Shown: positions 17,957 to 26,570 of the stretch, piece by piece
How the letters are laid out: the number at the start of each line of letters is the position of its first letter
Position numbering within the stretch: the first letter of the stretch is position 1
DNA from: Streptomyces sp. NBC_00568
GTDB taxonomy: Bacteria > Actinomycetota > Actinomycetes > Streptomycetales > Streptomycetaceae
Direction of reading: 5' to 3'
DNA: 64,000 bases
NCBI RefSeq assembly: GCF_026341855.1
Contig: NZ_JAPENW010000001.1
Coordinates: forward strand, 4,021,001 to 4,085,000
Made by a program: the position numbers and the translations under genes
Notes under the pieces: generated by a model
What the model was told of the DNA's origin: nothing
Seen by the model: only the letters and a program-made list of their open reading frames with translations
The model's database searches: none

Positions 17957-18921
17957 ACGCGGACCCCTTCCTCAGCGTCCTCGGCGCGCGTCTGGAACTT
18001 CAGCCCGATCAGCGCCAGGGCCAGGATGATCACGGTCAGGACGGTGGAGATCGCGGCGCCGTAGCCGACCTGCGTCTTCTCGAAGAACGTCGTGAAGGAG
18101 AAGTACGACGGCACATCGGTGGCGCCGCCCGGACCGCCCTTCGTCAGGACGTACACCGCCCCGAACACCTTCAGCGCGGCGATCGTGCACCACAGGAGGA
18201 CGACCGAGATCTCCGGGCGGATCTGCGGCAGCGTGATGTGCCAGAACCGCCGCCACCAGCCCGCGCCGTCCAGCTCGGCGGCCTCGTACAGCTGCGGGTC
18301 CACGCGTTGCAGCCCCGCCATGAAGACGACGAGCGGGAAACCGATCTGCACCCACACCATCACGCCCATGACGCTGTAGAGCGCGAGGTCGGGGTCGCCC
18401 AGCCAGTCCTGCTGCCAGGATCCGAGGCCTACGGCATCGAGCAGTTCGTTGAGCGATCCGTTGTCGGGGGCGAGGATCCAGCTCCACACGATGCCGGCGA
18501 CGGCGATGGGCAGGACCTGGGGGAGGTAGAAGCAGGCGCGGAGCACGGCCGCCGTCCGCGTCCCGAAGTGCTTGGCGACGAAGTCGAACAGGGCGGCGGC
18601 GAGGACGAGTCCGAGGACGGTCGGCACGACGGCCATCGCGACGACCATGAACAGGCTGTGCCGGAAGGACGCCCAGAACTCGGAATCGTCCATCAGCTCG
18701 CGGTAGTTGGCCAGACCCGACCAGTGGGGACTGCCGACCCCCTGCCAGTCGGTGAAGCTCACACCAGTGTTCATCAGGAAGGGGACGACGACGACCACGA
18801 GGAACGCGATGAACCCGGGGAGCAGGAAGAGAGCGTAGGAGGTGCGGGGACGGCGCGGGCGGGTCGCGTCGCTGTGCTGCCCGCGCACGACCCGGCGGCC
18901 CCGCTCGACGGTGACCGTCAT
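17953..18921 (-). CDS. Sugar ABC transporter permease (MalF type)
   Basis: A 322-residue permease, partner of the following MalG-type subunit. A basic cytoplasmic N-terminus (about 1-28) leads into about six helices. The EAA loop is YEAAELDGAGWWRRFWHITLPQIRPE, and the C-terminal segment GGPGGATDVPSYFSFTTFFEKTQVGYGAA is typical for CUT1 MalF proteins. ATG at 18921 overlaps the stop of the binding-protein gene by 4 bp. Together with the binding lipoprotein it imports the oligosaccharide cleaved by the alpha-xylosidase. Confidence 0.92.
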   Translation of the reverse strand: MTVTVERGRRVVRGQHSDATRPRRPRTSYALFLLPGFIAFLVVVVVPFLMNTGVSFTDWQGVGSPHWSGLANYRELMDDSEFWASFRHSLFMVVAMAVVPTVLGLVLAAALFDFVAKHFGTRTAAVLRACFYLPQVLPIAVAGIVWSWILAPDNGSLNELLDAVGLGSWQQDWLGDPDLALYSVMGVMVWVQIGFPLVVFMAGLQRVDPQLYEAAELDGAGWWRRFWHITLPQIRPEISVVLLWCTIAALKVFGAVYVLTKGGPGGATDVPSYFSFTTFFEKTQVGYGAAISTVLTVIILALALIGLKFQTRAEDAEEGVRV

Positions 18922-20213
18922 GTCTTCGGTACGCCCTTGTCGTACGCCTTCTGCAACGCGGACAGATAGGCGTCCGGGGACTCGCTCCCGGTGATCAGCT
19001 TCTGTGTCTCCGAGACGAGGACGTCGTAGAAGCCGGGGACGGGCCAGTCGGGATAGAAGGCGAGACCGTCCTTCCCGGAGAGGGCGTTGAAGTCGGCAAT
19101 CAGCGTCTTGGCCTGGGGATCGGTGACGGCCTCGGGGTCGGCGGCCACCGGGACGCCGCCCTGGTTGCCCAGCAGGTTCTGGATCTTCTTCGACAGGGTG
19201 ATGTCGATGAAGTCGTAGGCGAGGTCCTTGTTCTTCGCGCCCTTGGGGACGACCCAGAGGTTCCCGCCGGAGCCGAGGGTCAGATTGCTCCCGGGCCACA
19301 GGAAGGTGCCCCAGTCGAAGGTGTTCTCCGTCTTGAAGCGGCCGTACCACCAGCTGCCGGAGAACAGGATCGGGCTCTTGCCCTGGATGAAGGAGACGCC
19401 CGCGTCCTCGGCCTTGAGCCCGCTGGACTTCTTGCCGATGTAGCCCTTCTTCACCCAGTCGGCGAACGTGGTCGCGGCGTACGTCCAGGCCGCGTCGTGG
19501 AAGTCGGTCCTGCCCTCGTAGAGCTCGTAGCTGTCGACCCAGGACCGGTCGGCCTTGGACAGGGCCAGCTGGTAGAGGTACTGCTGGGCCATGTACTCGG
19601 CACCCGCGTTGGCGAGCGGGGTGATGCCCTTCGCGACGAACGTGTCCATGGCGGCCGTGAGTTCGGCCGGCGTGCCGGGCTCCGCGATGCCGTACTTCTT
19701 GAAGAGGTCCTTGTTGTAGAACACCATCGTGTACTCGGCGTAGTCCGGCACGCCGTACCACTTGCCGGAGCCCATGACCCCGTTGGTGTCGTACCGGCTG
19801 ATGGTCCGCACCCCGCCGCTGATCTTCTTGTCCCAGCCGCGCTCGGTCACCTGGGCGGTGAGATCGGTGAGGAGCCCCTGCTTGGACAGGAGTCCCGCGG
19901 TCGCGTTGCCCTTGTTGTACTCCATGAGGTCGGGGGCGTCGTTCGAGTTGAGGACCATGGGCGCCGTTTTCTGGATCTGCTCGAAGCCCTTCTCCTCGAA
20001 CTTCACCTTCACGCCCGGGTGTTGCGCTTCGAATTCCTTGATGGCCGCCTTCCAGGCCACCCCCATCGCGCTGTCCGGCCCTTCGTAGTGCCACAGCTTC
20101 AGCGTCTTGCCGTCCGACGAGCCGCCGTCGGAGCCGCCGCAGGACGTCGCCAGCAGGGCGCCCGCCAAGGCCACCGCCACCGTCGCCGCCCCACGCCTTC
20201 GTGTCGTCAACAT
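18918..20213 (-). CDS. Sugar-binding lipoprotein of ABC transporter
   Basis: A 431-residue extracellular solute-binding protein, family 1. The N-terminus is a lipoprotein signal with lipobox LATSC, Cys25 being the lipidated residue. The body (LKLWHYEGPDSAMGVAWKAAIKEFEAQHPGVKVKFEE) is typical of oligosaccharide binders. ATG at 20213 is chosen because CTGGAGG lies just upstream and it places the signal peptide correctly. It is the first gene of the coupled operon binding protein - permease - permease - alpha-xylosidase - LacI regulator. The ligand is predicted from the enzyme: an alpha-xylosylated oligosaccharide. Confidence 0.92.
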   Translation of the reverse strand: MLTTRRRGAATVAVALAGALLATSCGGSDGGSSDGKTLKLWHYEGPDSAMGVAWKAAIKEFEAQHPGVKVKFEEKGFEQIQKTAPMVLNSNDAPDLMEYNKGNATAGLLSKQGLLTDLTAQVTERGWDKKISGGVRTISRYDTNGVMGSGKWYGVPDYAEYTMVFYNKDLFKKYGIAEPGTPAELTAAMDTFVAKGITPLANAGAEYMAQQYLYQLALSKADRSWVDSYELYEGRTDFHDAAWTYAATTFADWVKKGYIGKKSSGLKAEDAGVSFIQGKSPILFSGSWWYGRFKTENTFDWGTFLWPGSNLTLGSGGNLWVVPKGAKNKDLAYDFIDITLSKKIQNLLGNQGGVPVAADPEAVTDPQAKTLIADFNALSGKDGLAFYPDWPVPGFYDVLVSETQKLITGSESPDAYLSALQKAYDKGVPKT

Positions 20214-20265
20214 CCACTGCCTCCAGAGGAGTTGGATGGGGATCGGGACCGCCACGCAGCGTTCG

Positions 20266-20302
20266 TCGAATCGTTTCGATGCGTGACGTCGAAGCGCTTC
20301 GA
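20266..20302. promoter_or_regulatory. Paired LacI-type operators before the sugar operon
   Basis: The perfect palindrome TCGAAGCGCTTCGA (20289-20302) and the imperfect copy TCGAATCGTTTCGA (20266-20279) are spaced 23 bp centre to centre, about two helical turns, 53-90 bp upstream of the binding-protein ATG. A central CG with flanking GAA/TTC is typical of LacI-family sites. They are the obvious targets for the LacI regulator ending this operon. Confidence 0.75.
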
Positions 20303-20463
20303 CGGGGGAAGGTAGGTGGGGGCCGCGGGTGCGTCAATGGGGTGCGCCGGAATTGGGGCAGGGGTTCGACAGGTCGGACGGTGAGGTGTCCGCCGAGCGG
20401 ACGTCACGGCGTCTGCCCGGCGGGCGGCCGCCGGGCTTCCGGTCCCGGGGTTACGCCCCGCTC

Positions 20464-20495
20464 CCCGTCCCCTGCGTGGCAGGAGCGGGGACGGG
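20464..20495 (-). terminator. Probable terminator of the MFS gene
   Basis: CCCGTCCC at 20464-20471 pairs with GGGACGGG at 20488-20495, with a further CTG/CAG pairing inside. It is GC-rich, lacks a T-tract, and lies 24 bp past the MFS stop codon. Confidence 0.45.
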
Positions 20496-20587
20496 GGCCT
20501 CCCCGGCTCGTTCCGTCCTCACGCCCGGCACGGCGGGGACGGTGCCTCCCCAGCTCGTTCCGTCCTCACGCCCGGCACGGCGGGGAC
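20494..20587. repeat. 47-bp tandem duplication at the 3' end of the MFS gene
   Basis: A segment of about 47 bp occurs twice in direct tandem; the best-conserved 35 bp lie at 20506-20540 and 20553-20587 without mismatch. Because 47 is not a multiple of three, the second copy is read in another frame and changes the C-terminal end of the transporter. Confidence 0.75.
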
Positions 20588-21832
20588 CCGGCGTCGCTCC
20601 TGGCGCACCACACGTGTCCCCGCACGCGTCCCCCCACCCGTCCTCGCGCCCAGCGCCGCGATGACGAACGCGACCGCCGCCGCCGTGACCGGCACGGTGT
20701 ATCCCGCGGCCGCTGAGACGTGCTCGACCATCCACCCGCCGGCCGCCGAGCCCCCGGCTATCCCGCCCAGCAGGCCGGTCACCGCGAGGGTCATGCCCTC
20801 GTTCAGCCGGCCCTCGGGCGTGCGCCGCTGGACCAGCGTCATCCCGGTGACCATCGTCGGGGCGGTCGCCATGCCCGCCACGAGCAGCGCCGCCGCGAGA
20901 ACCGTGAGCGAGCCGGTGAGCCGGACGGCGAGCAGGGGCAGCGTCAGCAGGACCGCCATCACCCCGACGCACAGCACATACCGCCGCACGGGGCGCGAGG
21001 CGTCGGAGGAGGCGCTCCCCGCGACGGCTCCGTAGAGCAGACCCGCCCCGCACGACCCCGCCGCCTGGAGGGCGAGGACCGCGCCCGCGGCGGACCTGTG
21101 CCCCTGCTCGTCGGCGAACGCGACGGTCACCACCTCCATCGCGCCGAAGACCGCGCCGGTGGCGAGGAAGGAGAGGAGCAGCGGGGGCATTCCGGGCGCG
21201 AGCACGGGCGAGGCGGACGTCGTACGCGGCTGGGGCGGCGGCTCCGTCGAACGCTGCGCGGTGAAGAGCAGGACGCCCGTCATCAGCAGGGCGGACCCCA
21301 CCAGCATGCCCGCCTCCGGGGAGAGCGTCCCGCACAGCAGGGCCGCGAGCACCGGGCCCAGCATGAAGCACAGCTCGTCCGCGGCCTGCTCGAAGGAGTT
21401 CGCGGTGTGCAGCGCCGCCGCGTCGCCCTCGAGGAGGTGGGCCCAGCGCGCGCGGGACATCCCGCCCGTGTTGGGGGTCGTGGCGGTGGCGGCGTACGCG
21501 GCGAAGAGGGTCCAGTCGGGCGCGCCGAGACGCACACACACCACCAGTCCGATCCCGCCCAGCAGTGCGAGCGCCGTGGCGGGCACGGCCACCCGGGCCT
21601 GCCCGTGCCGGTCGACGAGACGCGCGGTCCAGGGAGCGACCACCGCCGTCGCCGCCAGACCGGTCGCCGTGACGGCGCCGGCGAGGGCGTACGAGCCCCG
21701 CGAACTCGCGATCATGATGACCGCGCTCACGCTGAACATGCCCATGGGCAGCCGTGCGACGAGATTGCCGAGGGTGAAGGCACGGGTGCCGGGCAGTGCG
21801 AAGAGACGGCGGTACGGGGTGAGCGGTGACAT
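20519..21832 (-). CDS. MFS transporter
   Basis: A 437-residue major facilitator with about 12 membrane helices in two halves, separated by a short cytoplasmic linker (RSTEPPPQPRTTSAS). It has the MFS-type loop WTARLVDRHGQARV between helices 2 and 3. ATG at 21832 (MSPLTPYRRLFALPG) gives the usual N-terminus; the frame is open to 21895. The last 28 or so residues are Arg-rich and derived from a 47-bp tandem duplication, so they are probably unstructured. It is divergent from a LysR regulator 80 bp away, which probably controls it. An efflux role is likely, but the substrate is unknown. Confidence 0.85.
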   Translation of the reverse strand: MSPLTPYRRLFALPGTRAFTLGNLVARLPMGMFSVSAVIMIASSRGSYALAGAVTATGLAATAVVAPWTARLVDRHGQARVAVPATALALLGGIGLVVCVRLGAPDWTLFAAYAATATTPNTGGMSRARWAHLLEGDAAALHTANSFEQAADELCFMLGPVLAALLCGTLSPEAGMLVGSALLMTGVLLFTAQRSTEPPPQPRTTSASPVLAPGMPPLLLSFLATGAVFGAMEVVTVAFADEQGHRSAAGAVLALQAAGSCGAGLLYGAVAGSASSDASRPVRRYVLCVGVMAVLLTLPLLAVRLTGSLTVLAAALLVAGMATAPTMVTGMTLVQRRTPEGRLNEGMTLAVTGLLGGIAGGSAAGGWMVEHVSAAAGYTVPVTAAAVAFVIAALGARTGGGTRAGTRVVRQERRRVPAVPGVRTERAGEAPSPPCRA

Positions 21833-21915
21833 GGGTGAACCGTCGCCCGGCACCGCGGCAGCGGTCCAACACTTACTCCGTCGCGATTGACGCACCTGGG
21901 TTGTAGGTTCGCGTG

Positions 21916-22908
21916 ATGCCTGGCCATCGCCCCCTCCCCGGTCACCTGGACCCCCGTCTCCTGCGCGCGTTCCTCGCCGTCGCCGAGGAGCTGCACTTCA
22001 CGCGCGCCGCCGCCCGGCTGTACGTCGCCCAGCAGTCCCTGAGCCGCGACATCCGCCGGCTGGAGCGGGAGCTCGGTGCGGAACTGTTCGTGCGGACGAC
22101 CCGGCAGGTGACGCCGACGGTGGACGCCGAGCGGCTGCTGCCGTACGCGCGCCGCGTGCTGGAGGCGCACGACGCGCTGCTGGACGCCTTCGCGGGGCGA
22201 GGCGGCGAGGAGCGGCCGCTGCTCGTCGATGTCAATACGCCCGGCCTGGTCTCCAGCCGCGTCCTCGACCGGGCCCGCGAGCTCGCCCCCGGCAGTGAAC
22301 TGATGGCCCGCTACGAGACGGGGCTCACCGGCGCTGCGGCGGAGCTGCTCGCCGGACGCCTGGACGCGTCGTTCGGCCGGTTCGCCGGACTCGACCCGGC
22401 CGTACGGGCCCGGCTGGAGCAGCGGATCGTGCGCTACGAGCCGATGGCCGTCGTCCTGCCCGAGGACCACCACCTCGCCGCCCTGGACGCGGTGCCGCTG
22501 GCCGCGCTCGCGGGCGAGACGGTGTACGCCGGAGCGGGAAACCCCCGGACGCTGGAGTGGACCGACCTGGCGCGTCACCTGTTCGAGGGAAGAGGGATCA
22601 CGCTCGCTTCACCCGCTCCGGTGGCTCTCGGAGCCGAGGAATTCCAGCGGATCATGGCGAAGAAGCGGACGCCCGTCCTCGCCGTGGTGGAGTTTCCGGC
22701 CATGCCCGGAACGGTGACGAAGCCGCTCGTCGATCCCGTTCCTCTGTCACCCGTGTCACTGGTGTGGCGAAAGGGACTTGTGCACCCAGGGATCGATGCG
22801 CTCGGGCGAGCAGCCGTCGAACTCGCGACCGAGGAGAAGTGGCTTCTCAGCCCGGAGGAAGGGTGGATTCCGGCCACCGATGCACTCGTTTTGATGAGCT
22901 GTACATGA
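21916..22908 (+). CDS. LysR-family regulator
   Basis: A 330-residue LysR-type regulator. The N-terminal winged helix-turn-helix (LDPRLLRAFLAVAEELHFTRAAARLYVAQQSLSRDIRRLERELGAELFVRTTRQVTPT) is complete and is followed by a type 2 periplasmic-binding effector domain. A GTG three bases earlier (21913) is an alternative start. The 83-bp gap to the divergent MFS gene is the classic arrangement in which a LysR protein controls itself and its neighbour in response to the transporter's substrate. The ligand is not deducible. Confidence 0.9.
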   Translation: MPGHRPLPGHLDPRLLRAFLAVAEELHFTRAAARLYVAQQSLSRDIRRLERELGAELFVRTTRQVTPTVDAERLLPYARRVLEAHDALLDAFAGRGGEERPLLVDVNTPGLVSSRVLDRARELAPGSELMARYETGLTGAAAELLAGRLDASFGRFAGLDPAVRARLEQRIVRYEPMAVVLPEDHHLAALDAVPLAALAGETVYAGAGNPRTLEWTDLARHLFEGRGITLASPAPVALGAEEFQRIMAKKRTPVLAVVEFPAMPGTVTKPLVDPVPLSPVSLVWRKGLVHPGIDALGRAAVELATEEKWLLSPEEGWIPATDALVLMSCT

Positions 22909-23067
22909 GACGTAACCACACGAGTCCCACCCATGCGCTACATTCTTCGTCCGGGCACGGTGTGATATTGGGGGCGCTCGGGCCGGGTGGGGGCTCGGTC
23001 CGGACGACATGGTGAGTTTTGCCCGGAGTCGTCGCGCACCCGTGAACTGTCCCGTGGGGGGAAGCAC

Positions 23068-24339
23068 GTGCGCGTTGAGAACTGGCGGAAAGACGCCCAA
23101 CCGGCTCGACAAGATGTCGCTCCGCCGGACGGGCGGCTGAACGATTCGTCACCTGGGCTGGAAGCCAAGGAGTCGATCGCCTGGCCGAAGGCCGGCGGTG
23201 AAACGGCTTCGTGGCCGGATATGGGAGTTGGCATCAGTCCTGAGCGTGGGGAACGCGCCGAGCGAGCAACCGGCGGACGTTCCGAGCGAACCCCGGAGCC
23301 GGAGACCGAGCTGCTCGCTGGTCTCGTGACGGAGGACGAGGCGTTCTCCGGCCGTGCATCCGAGGCGGGATCGCCCTCCGGCCGCGCGCCCGGGGCGTGG
23401 TTCACCTCCGCCGGCTCGGCGGACGCCGGGTCCTCCCTCGCCGCCCGTACGGCGGAGACGCGGCCCTTCTTCGACGACGGCCCGGAGACCGAGCTGCTCT
23501 CCGGACCCGTGCCGGACCTCGACGGCCCTCTGTCTTCTTCCTGGGAGCGCCCCGACGACCCGGAGCACACGCACGACCCGCACGAGGTCACGGTCCAGCT
23601 CGACGGCGCGGGCCGTCGGCTCGACGACTGGCTGGTCCAGCAGGCCAAGGGCGCCCCGACGACCCAGGAGGCCTCGGACGGCCCCGTCTTCGTCGACGAG
23701 TCCGGCCGCCGCAGCCGCCGTTTCCGCCGCCTCGGCATGCTCGTCGCCGTGGCCTGCGCGGTCTACGCCGTCGTGATCGTCGCCACGCTCCTGTCCGGCA
23801 ACTCCAACGCGCCCTGGCTCCCGGTCCCGGGCCAGGAGAAGGACCAGCCCGCCGGCCAGGTCGACACCTCGCCGCTGCCCTCTCAGTCGGTGGACCCGTC
23901 CGGCACCGGCGACGCCACCGCGCCCGGCGCGGTGGCGACGGCCAGTGACGGCACGACGCCCTCGCCCGGGTCGACCCCCGCGCCCGGAGCCTCGGACAAG
24001 GCCGCCTCCCCGGGCGCGTCCAGCGACCCCGAGCCGACCACGTCGACGACGAAGAAGCCGAAGCCCGGCGCCACCACCAAGGACCCCGACCCGGACCCCG
24101 ACCCCAGCAACCCGGTGGTCGACCCGCCCACGGACACCGCCCCCGCCACCACCCCCGGCGCCACGGCCGATCCCACGGAGACCGCGGGCACCGGCGGTTC
24201 CGCCGGAGCCGGCACCGACGTGGTGGCCTACTCCGTCGTGGTGGCGCCCGTCGCCCAGATCCGCGGGGAGTCCATGCAGTCGGGCGTCCTCAGCTCCCCG
24301 TACGCTCTCTCCCTCTCGTCCCCGGAGAACCTCCTCTGA
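23068..24339 (+). CDS. matA: MatA-like membrane protein of the mat operon
   Basis: A 423-residue protein with a disordered, charged cytoplasmic region (about 1-215), one membrane helix (about 231-252, MLVAVACAVYAVVIVATLL) and an extracellular Ser/Thr/Pro/Asp-rich region ending in a short folded-looking tail. No catalytic motif is visible. GTG at 23068 follows GGGGGGA; the frame is open upstream to 22987. Its TGA overlaps the ATG of matB by one base. Position and coupling match matA of the S. lividans/S. coelicolor mat locus, which is required together with matB for poly-beta-1,6-N-acetylglucosamine production and pellet formation. The name rests on synteny and architecture, not on a motif. 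Confidence 0.75.
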   Translation: MRVENWRKDAQPARQDVAPPDGRLNDSSPGLEAKESIAWPKAGGETASWPDMGVGISPERGERAERATGGRSERTPEPETELLAGLVTEDEAFSGRASEAGSPSGRAPGAWFTSAGSADAGSSLAARTAETRPFFDDGPETELLSGPVPDLDGPLSSSWERPDDPEHTHDPHEVTVQLDGAGRRLDDWLVQQAKGAPTTQEASDGPVFVDESGRRSRRFRRLGMLVAVACAVYAVVIVATLLSGNSNAPWLPVPGQEKDQPAGQVDTSPLPSQSVDPSGTGDATAPGAVATASDGTTPSPGSTPAPGASDKAASPGASSDPEPTTSTTKKPKPGATTKDPDPDPDPSNPVVDPPTDTAPATTPGATADPTETAGTGGSAGAGTDVVAYSVVVAPVAQIRGESMQSGVLSSPYALSLSSPENLL

Positions 24340-26570
24340 TGTCCCGCACCAGCCGTCACGGTCCTGCGCCCAGCGCGCCGGGCCGTGACTCCCGCACCAC
24401 CCCGAAGCAGGGACGCAACGCCCGGCGCCGACGTCTGCCCATGCGCTTCCTGCTGCCCACGCTCATCCTGGTCGCGCTGATGGCGATGCTGATGCTGCGC
24501 GGCTACGTGCACAGCGAGATCCTCGCCGACCACCGCATCCAGCCCGAGGCGGCCACCGACAAGGTGCCGGAGAAGATCCTCGACGGCGGCCCGGTCATCG
24601 ACACCCGCAGCGGCCGTACGACCAGCCTGAGCGTCCCGGACCACCGTCTCGTCCTCACCTTCGACGACGGCCCGGACCCCACCTGGACCCCGAAGGTCCT
24701 GGACGTCCTCAAGGCGCACCACGCCCACGCGGTCTTCTTCGTCACCGGCACCATGGCCTCGCGCTACCCGGAACTCGTCGAGCGCATGGTGAAGGAGGGC
24801 CACGAGGTCGGCCTGCACACCTTCAACCACCCCGACCTGTCGTACCAGTCCAAGAAGCGCATCGACTGGGAGCTGTCGCAGAACCAGCTGGCGCTGGAGG
24901 GCGCGGCGGGCATCCGTACGTCCCTCTTCCGCCCCCCGTACTCCTCCTTCGCCGACGCCATGGACGACAAGTCCTGGCCGGTGACGCAGTACATCGGCAC
25001 CCGCGGCTACATCACCGTCGTCAACAACACCGACAGTGAGGACTGGCAGAAGCCGGGCGTCGACGAGATCATCCGCCGGGCCACGCCCAAGGGCGGCAAG
25101 GGCGCCATCGTCCTGATGCACGACTCGGGCGGCGACCGCCACCAGACCGTGCAGGCGATCGACAAGTTCGTGCCCGAACTCCAGAAGCAGGGCTACGACT
25201 TCCAGAACCTCACCGAAGCGCTGAACGCGCCGAGCGCGCACACCCCGGTGACCGGCCTCGACCTCTGGAAGGGCAAGGCCTGGGTCTTCCTGGTCCAGGC
25301 CTCGGAGAAGACCACCGACGTCCTGGTCGTCGGCATCGCGATCATCGGCGTGCTGGTCTTCACCCGCTTCGGCCTGATGCTGCTGCTCTCCGCGGCACAC
25401 GCCCGCCGGGTCCGCCGCAAGGGCTTCCGCTGGGGCCCGACGACGATCACCGAACCGGTGTCGGTACTGGTCCCGGCGTACAACGAGGCCAAGTGCATCG
25501 AGAACACGGTGCACTCCCTCATGGCCAGCGAGCATCCCATCGAGATCATCGTCATCGACGACGGATCGAGCGACGGCACCGCCCGCATCGTCGAGGACCT
25601 GCGCCTGCCGAACGTACGCGTCGTGCGCCAGCACAACGCCGGCAAGCCCGCGGCCCTCAACCGGGGTCTGGCGAACGCCAGCCACGAGATCATCGTGATG
25701 ATGGACGGCGACACGGTCTTCGAACCGGAGACCGTCCGCGAACTCGTCCAGCCCTTCGCCGACCCGCAGGTCGGCGCGGTCGCGGGCAACGCCAAGGTCG
25801 GCAACCGCGACTCCCTCATCGGCGCCTGGCAGCACATCGAGTACGTGATGGGCTTCAACCTGGACCGTCGTATGTACGACATCCTGCGCTGCATGCCGAC
25901 GATCCCGGGCGCGGTGGGAGCCTTCCGCCGCTCCGCCCTGGAGCGCGTCGGCGGCATGAGCGACGACACGCTCGCCGAGGACACCGACATCACGATGGCC
26001 CTCCACCGTGACGGCTGGCGCGTCGTCTACACCGAGAAGGCGCGGGCCTGGACGGAGGCGCCGGAGTCCGTCCAGCAGCTCTGGTCGCAGCGCTACCGCT
26101 GGTCGTACGGCACCATGCAGGCGATCTGGAAGCACCGCCGAGCCCTGGTCGAACGGGGTCCGTCGGGCCGCTTCGGCCGGGTCGGCCTGCCACTGGTCTC
26201 CCTGTTCATGGTCCTGGCCCCGCTGCTCGCGCCCCTGATCGACGTCTTCCTCCTGTACGGCGTCGTCTTCGGCCCGACCCAGAAGACGATCATCGCCTGG
26301 CTCGGCGTCCTCGCCGTGCAGGCGGTCTGCGCGGCGTACGCCTTCCGCCTGGACAAAGAACGCATGACCCACCTGATCTCCCTCCCCCTGCAGCAGATCC
26401 TCTACCGGCAGTTGATGTACGTCGTCCTGCTCCAGTCCTGGATCACCGCCCTCACCGGCGGCCGGCTGCGCTGGCAGAAGCTGCGCCGCACGGGCGTGGT
26501 GGAGGCGCCGGGATCGGTCCCGCGGCAGCGGGCGTCACAGAGCGGGAACGAACGGAGGCCGGTCGGATGA
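24339..26570 (+). CDS. matB: MatB-like polysaccharide deacetylase / family 2 glycosyltransferase
   Basis: A 743-residue two-domain membrane enzyme. After a membrane helix (about 26-48) comes an extracellular NodB deacetylase domain (about 105-300) with LTFDDGPDPTW and the metal-binding HEVGLHTFNHPDL. A helix near 320-350 leads to a cytoplasmic GT2 domain (about 370-600) with VSVLVPAYNEA, IVIDDGSSDGT, MMDGDTVFEP, catalytic EDTD and the processive motif QRYRWSYG. C-terminal helices form the export channel. This fusion suits synthesis, export and partial deacetylation of a beta-1,6-N-acetylglucosamine polymer. It is coupled to matA (1-bp overlap) and to the acyltransferase (4-bp overlap). Confidence 0.92.
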   Translation: MSRTSRHGPAPSAPGRDSRTTPKQGRNARRRRLPMRFLLPTLILVALMAMLMLRGYVHSEILADHRIQPEAATDKVPEKILDGGPVIDTRSGRTTSLSVPDHRLVLTFDDGPDPTWTPKVLDVLKAHHAHAVFFVTGTMASRYPELVERMVKEGHEVGLHTFNHPDLSYQSKKRIDWELSQNQLALEGAAGIRTSLFRPPYSSFADAMDDKSWPVTQYIGTRGYITVVNNTDSEDWQKPGVDEIIRRATPKGGKGAIVLMHDSGGDRHQTVQAIDKFVPELQKQGYDFQNLTEALNAPSAHTPVTGLDLWKGKAWVFLVQASEKTTDVLVVGIAIIGVLVFTRFGLMLLLSAAHARRVRRKGFRWGPTTITEPVSVLVPAYNEAKCIENTVHSLMASEHPIEIIVIDDGSSDGTARIVEDLRLPNVRVVRQHNAGKPAALNRGLANASHEIIVMMDGDTVFEPETVRELVQPFADPQVGAVAGNAKVGNRDSLIGAWQHIEYVMGFNLDRRMYDILRCMPTIPGAVGAFRRSALERVGGMSDDTLAEDTDITMALHRDGWRVVYTEKARAWTEAPESVQQLWSQRYRWSYGTMQAIWKHRRALVERGPSGRFGRVGLPLVSLFMVLAPLLAPLIDVFLLYGVVFGPTQKTIIAWLGVLAVQAVCAAYAFRLDKERMTHLISLPLQQILYRQLMYVVLLQSWITALTGGRLRWQKLRRTGVVEAPGSVPRQRASQSGNERRPVG

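Larger units (their letters stand above)
20214..20518. other. 305-bp gap between MFS gene and sugar operon
   Basis: It holds the promoter and operators of the leftward sugar operon at its left end and a GC-rich hairpin terminator for the MFS gene at its right end (20464-20495). I see no gene in it. Confidence 0.5.
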
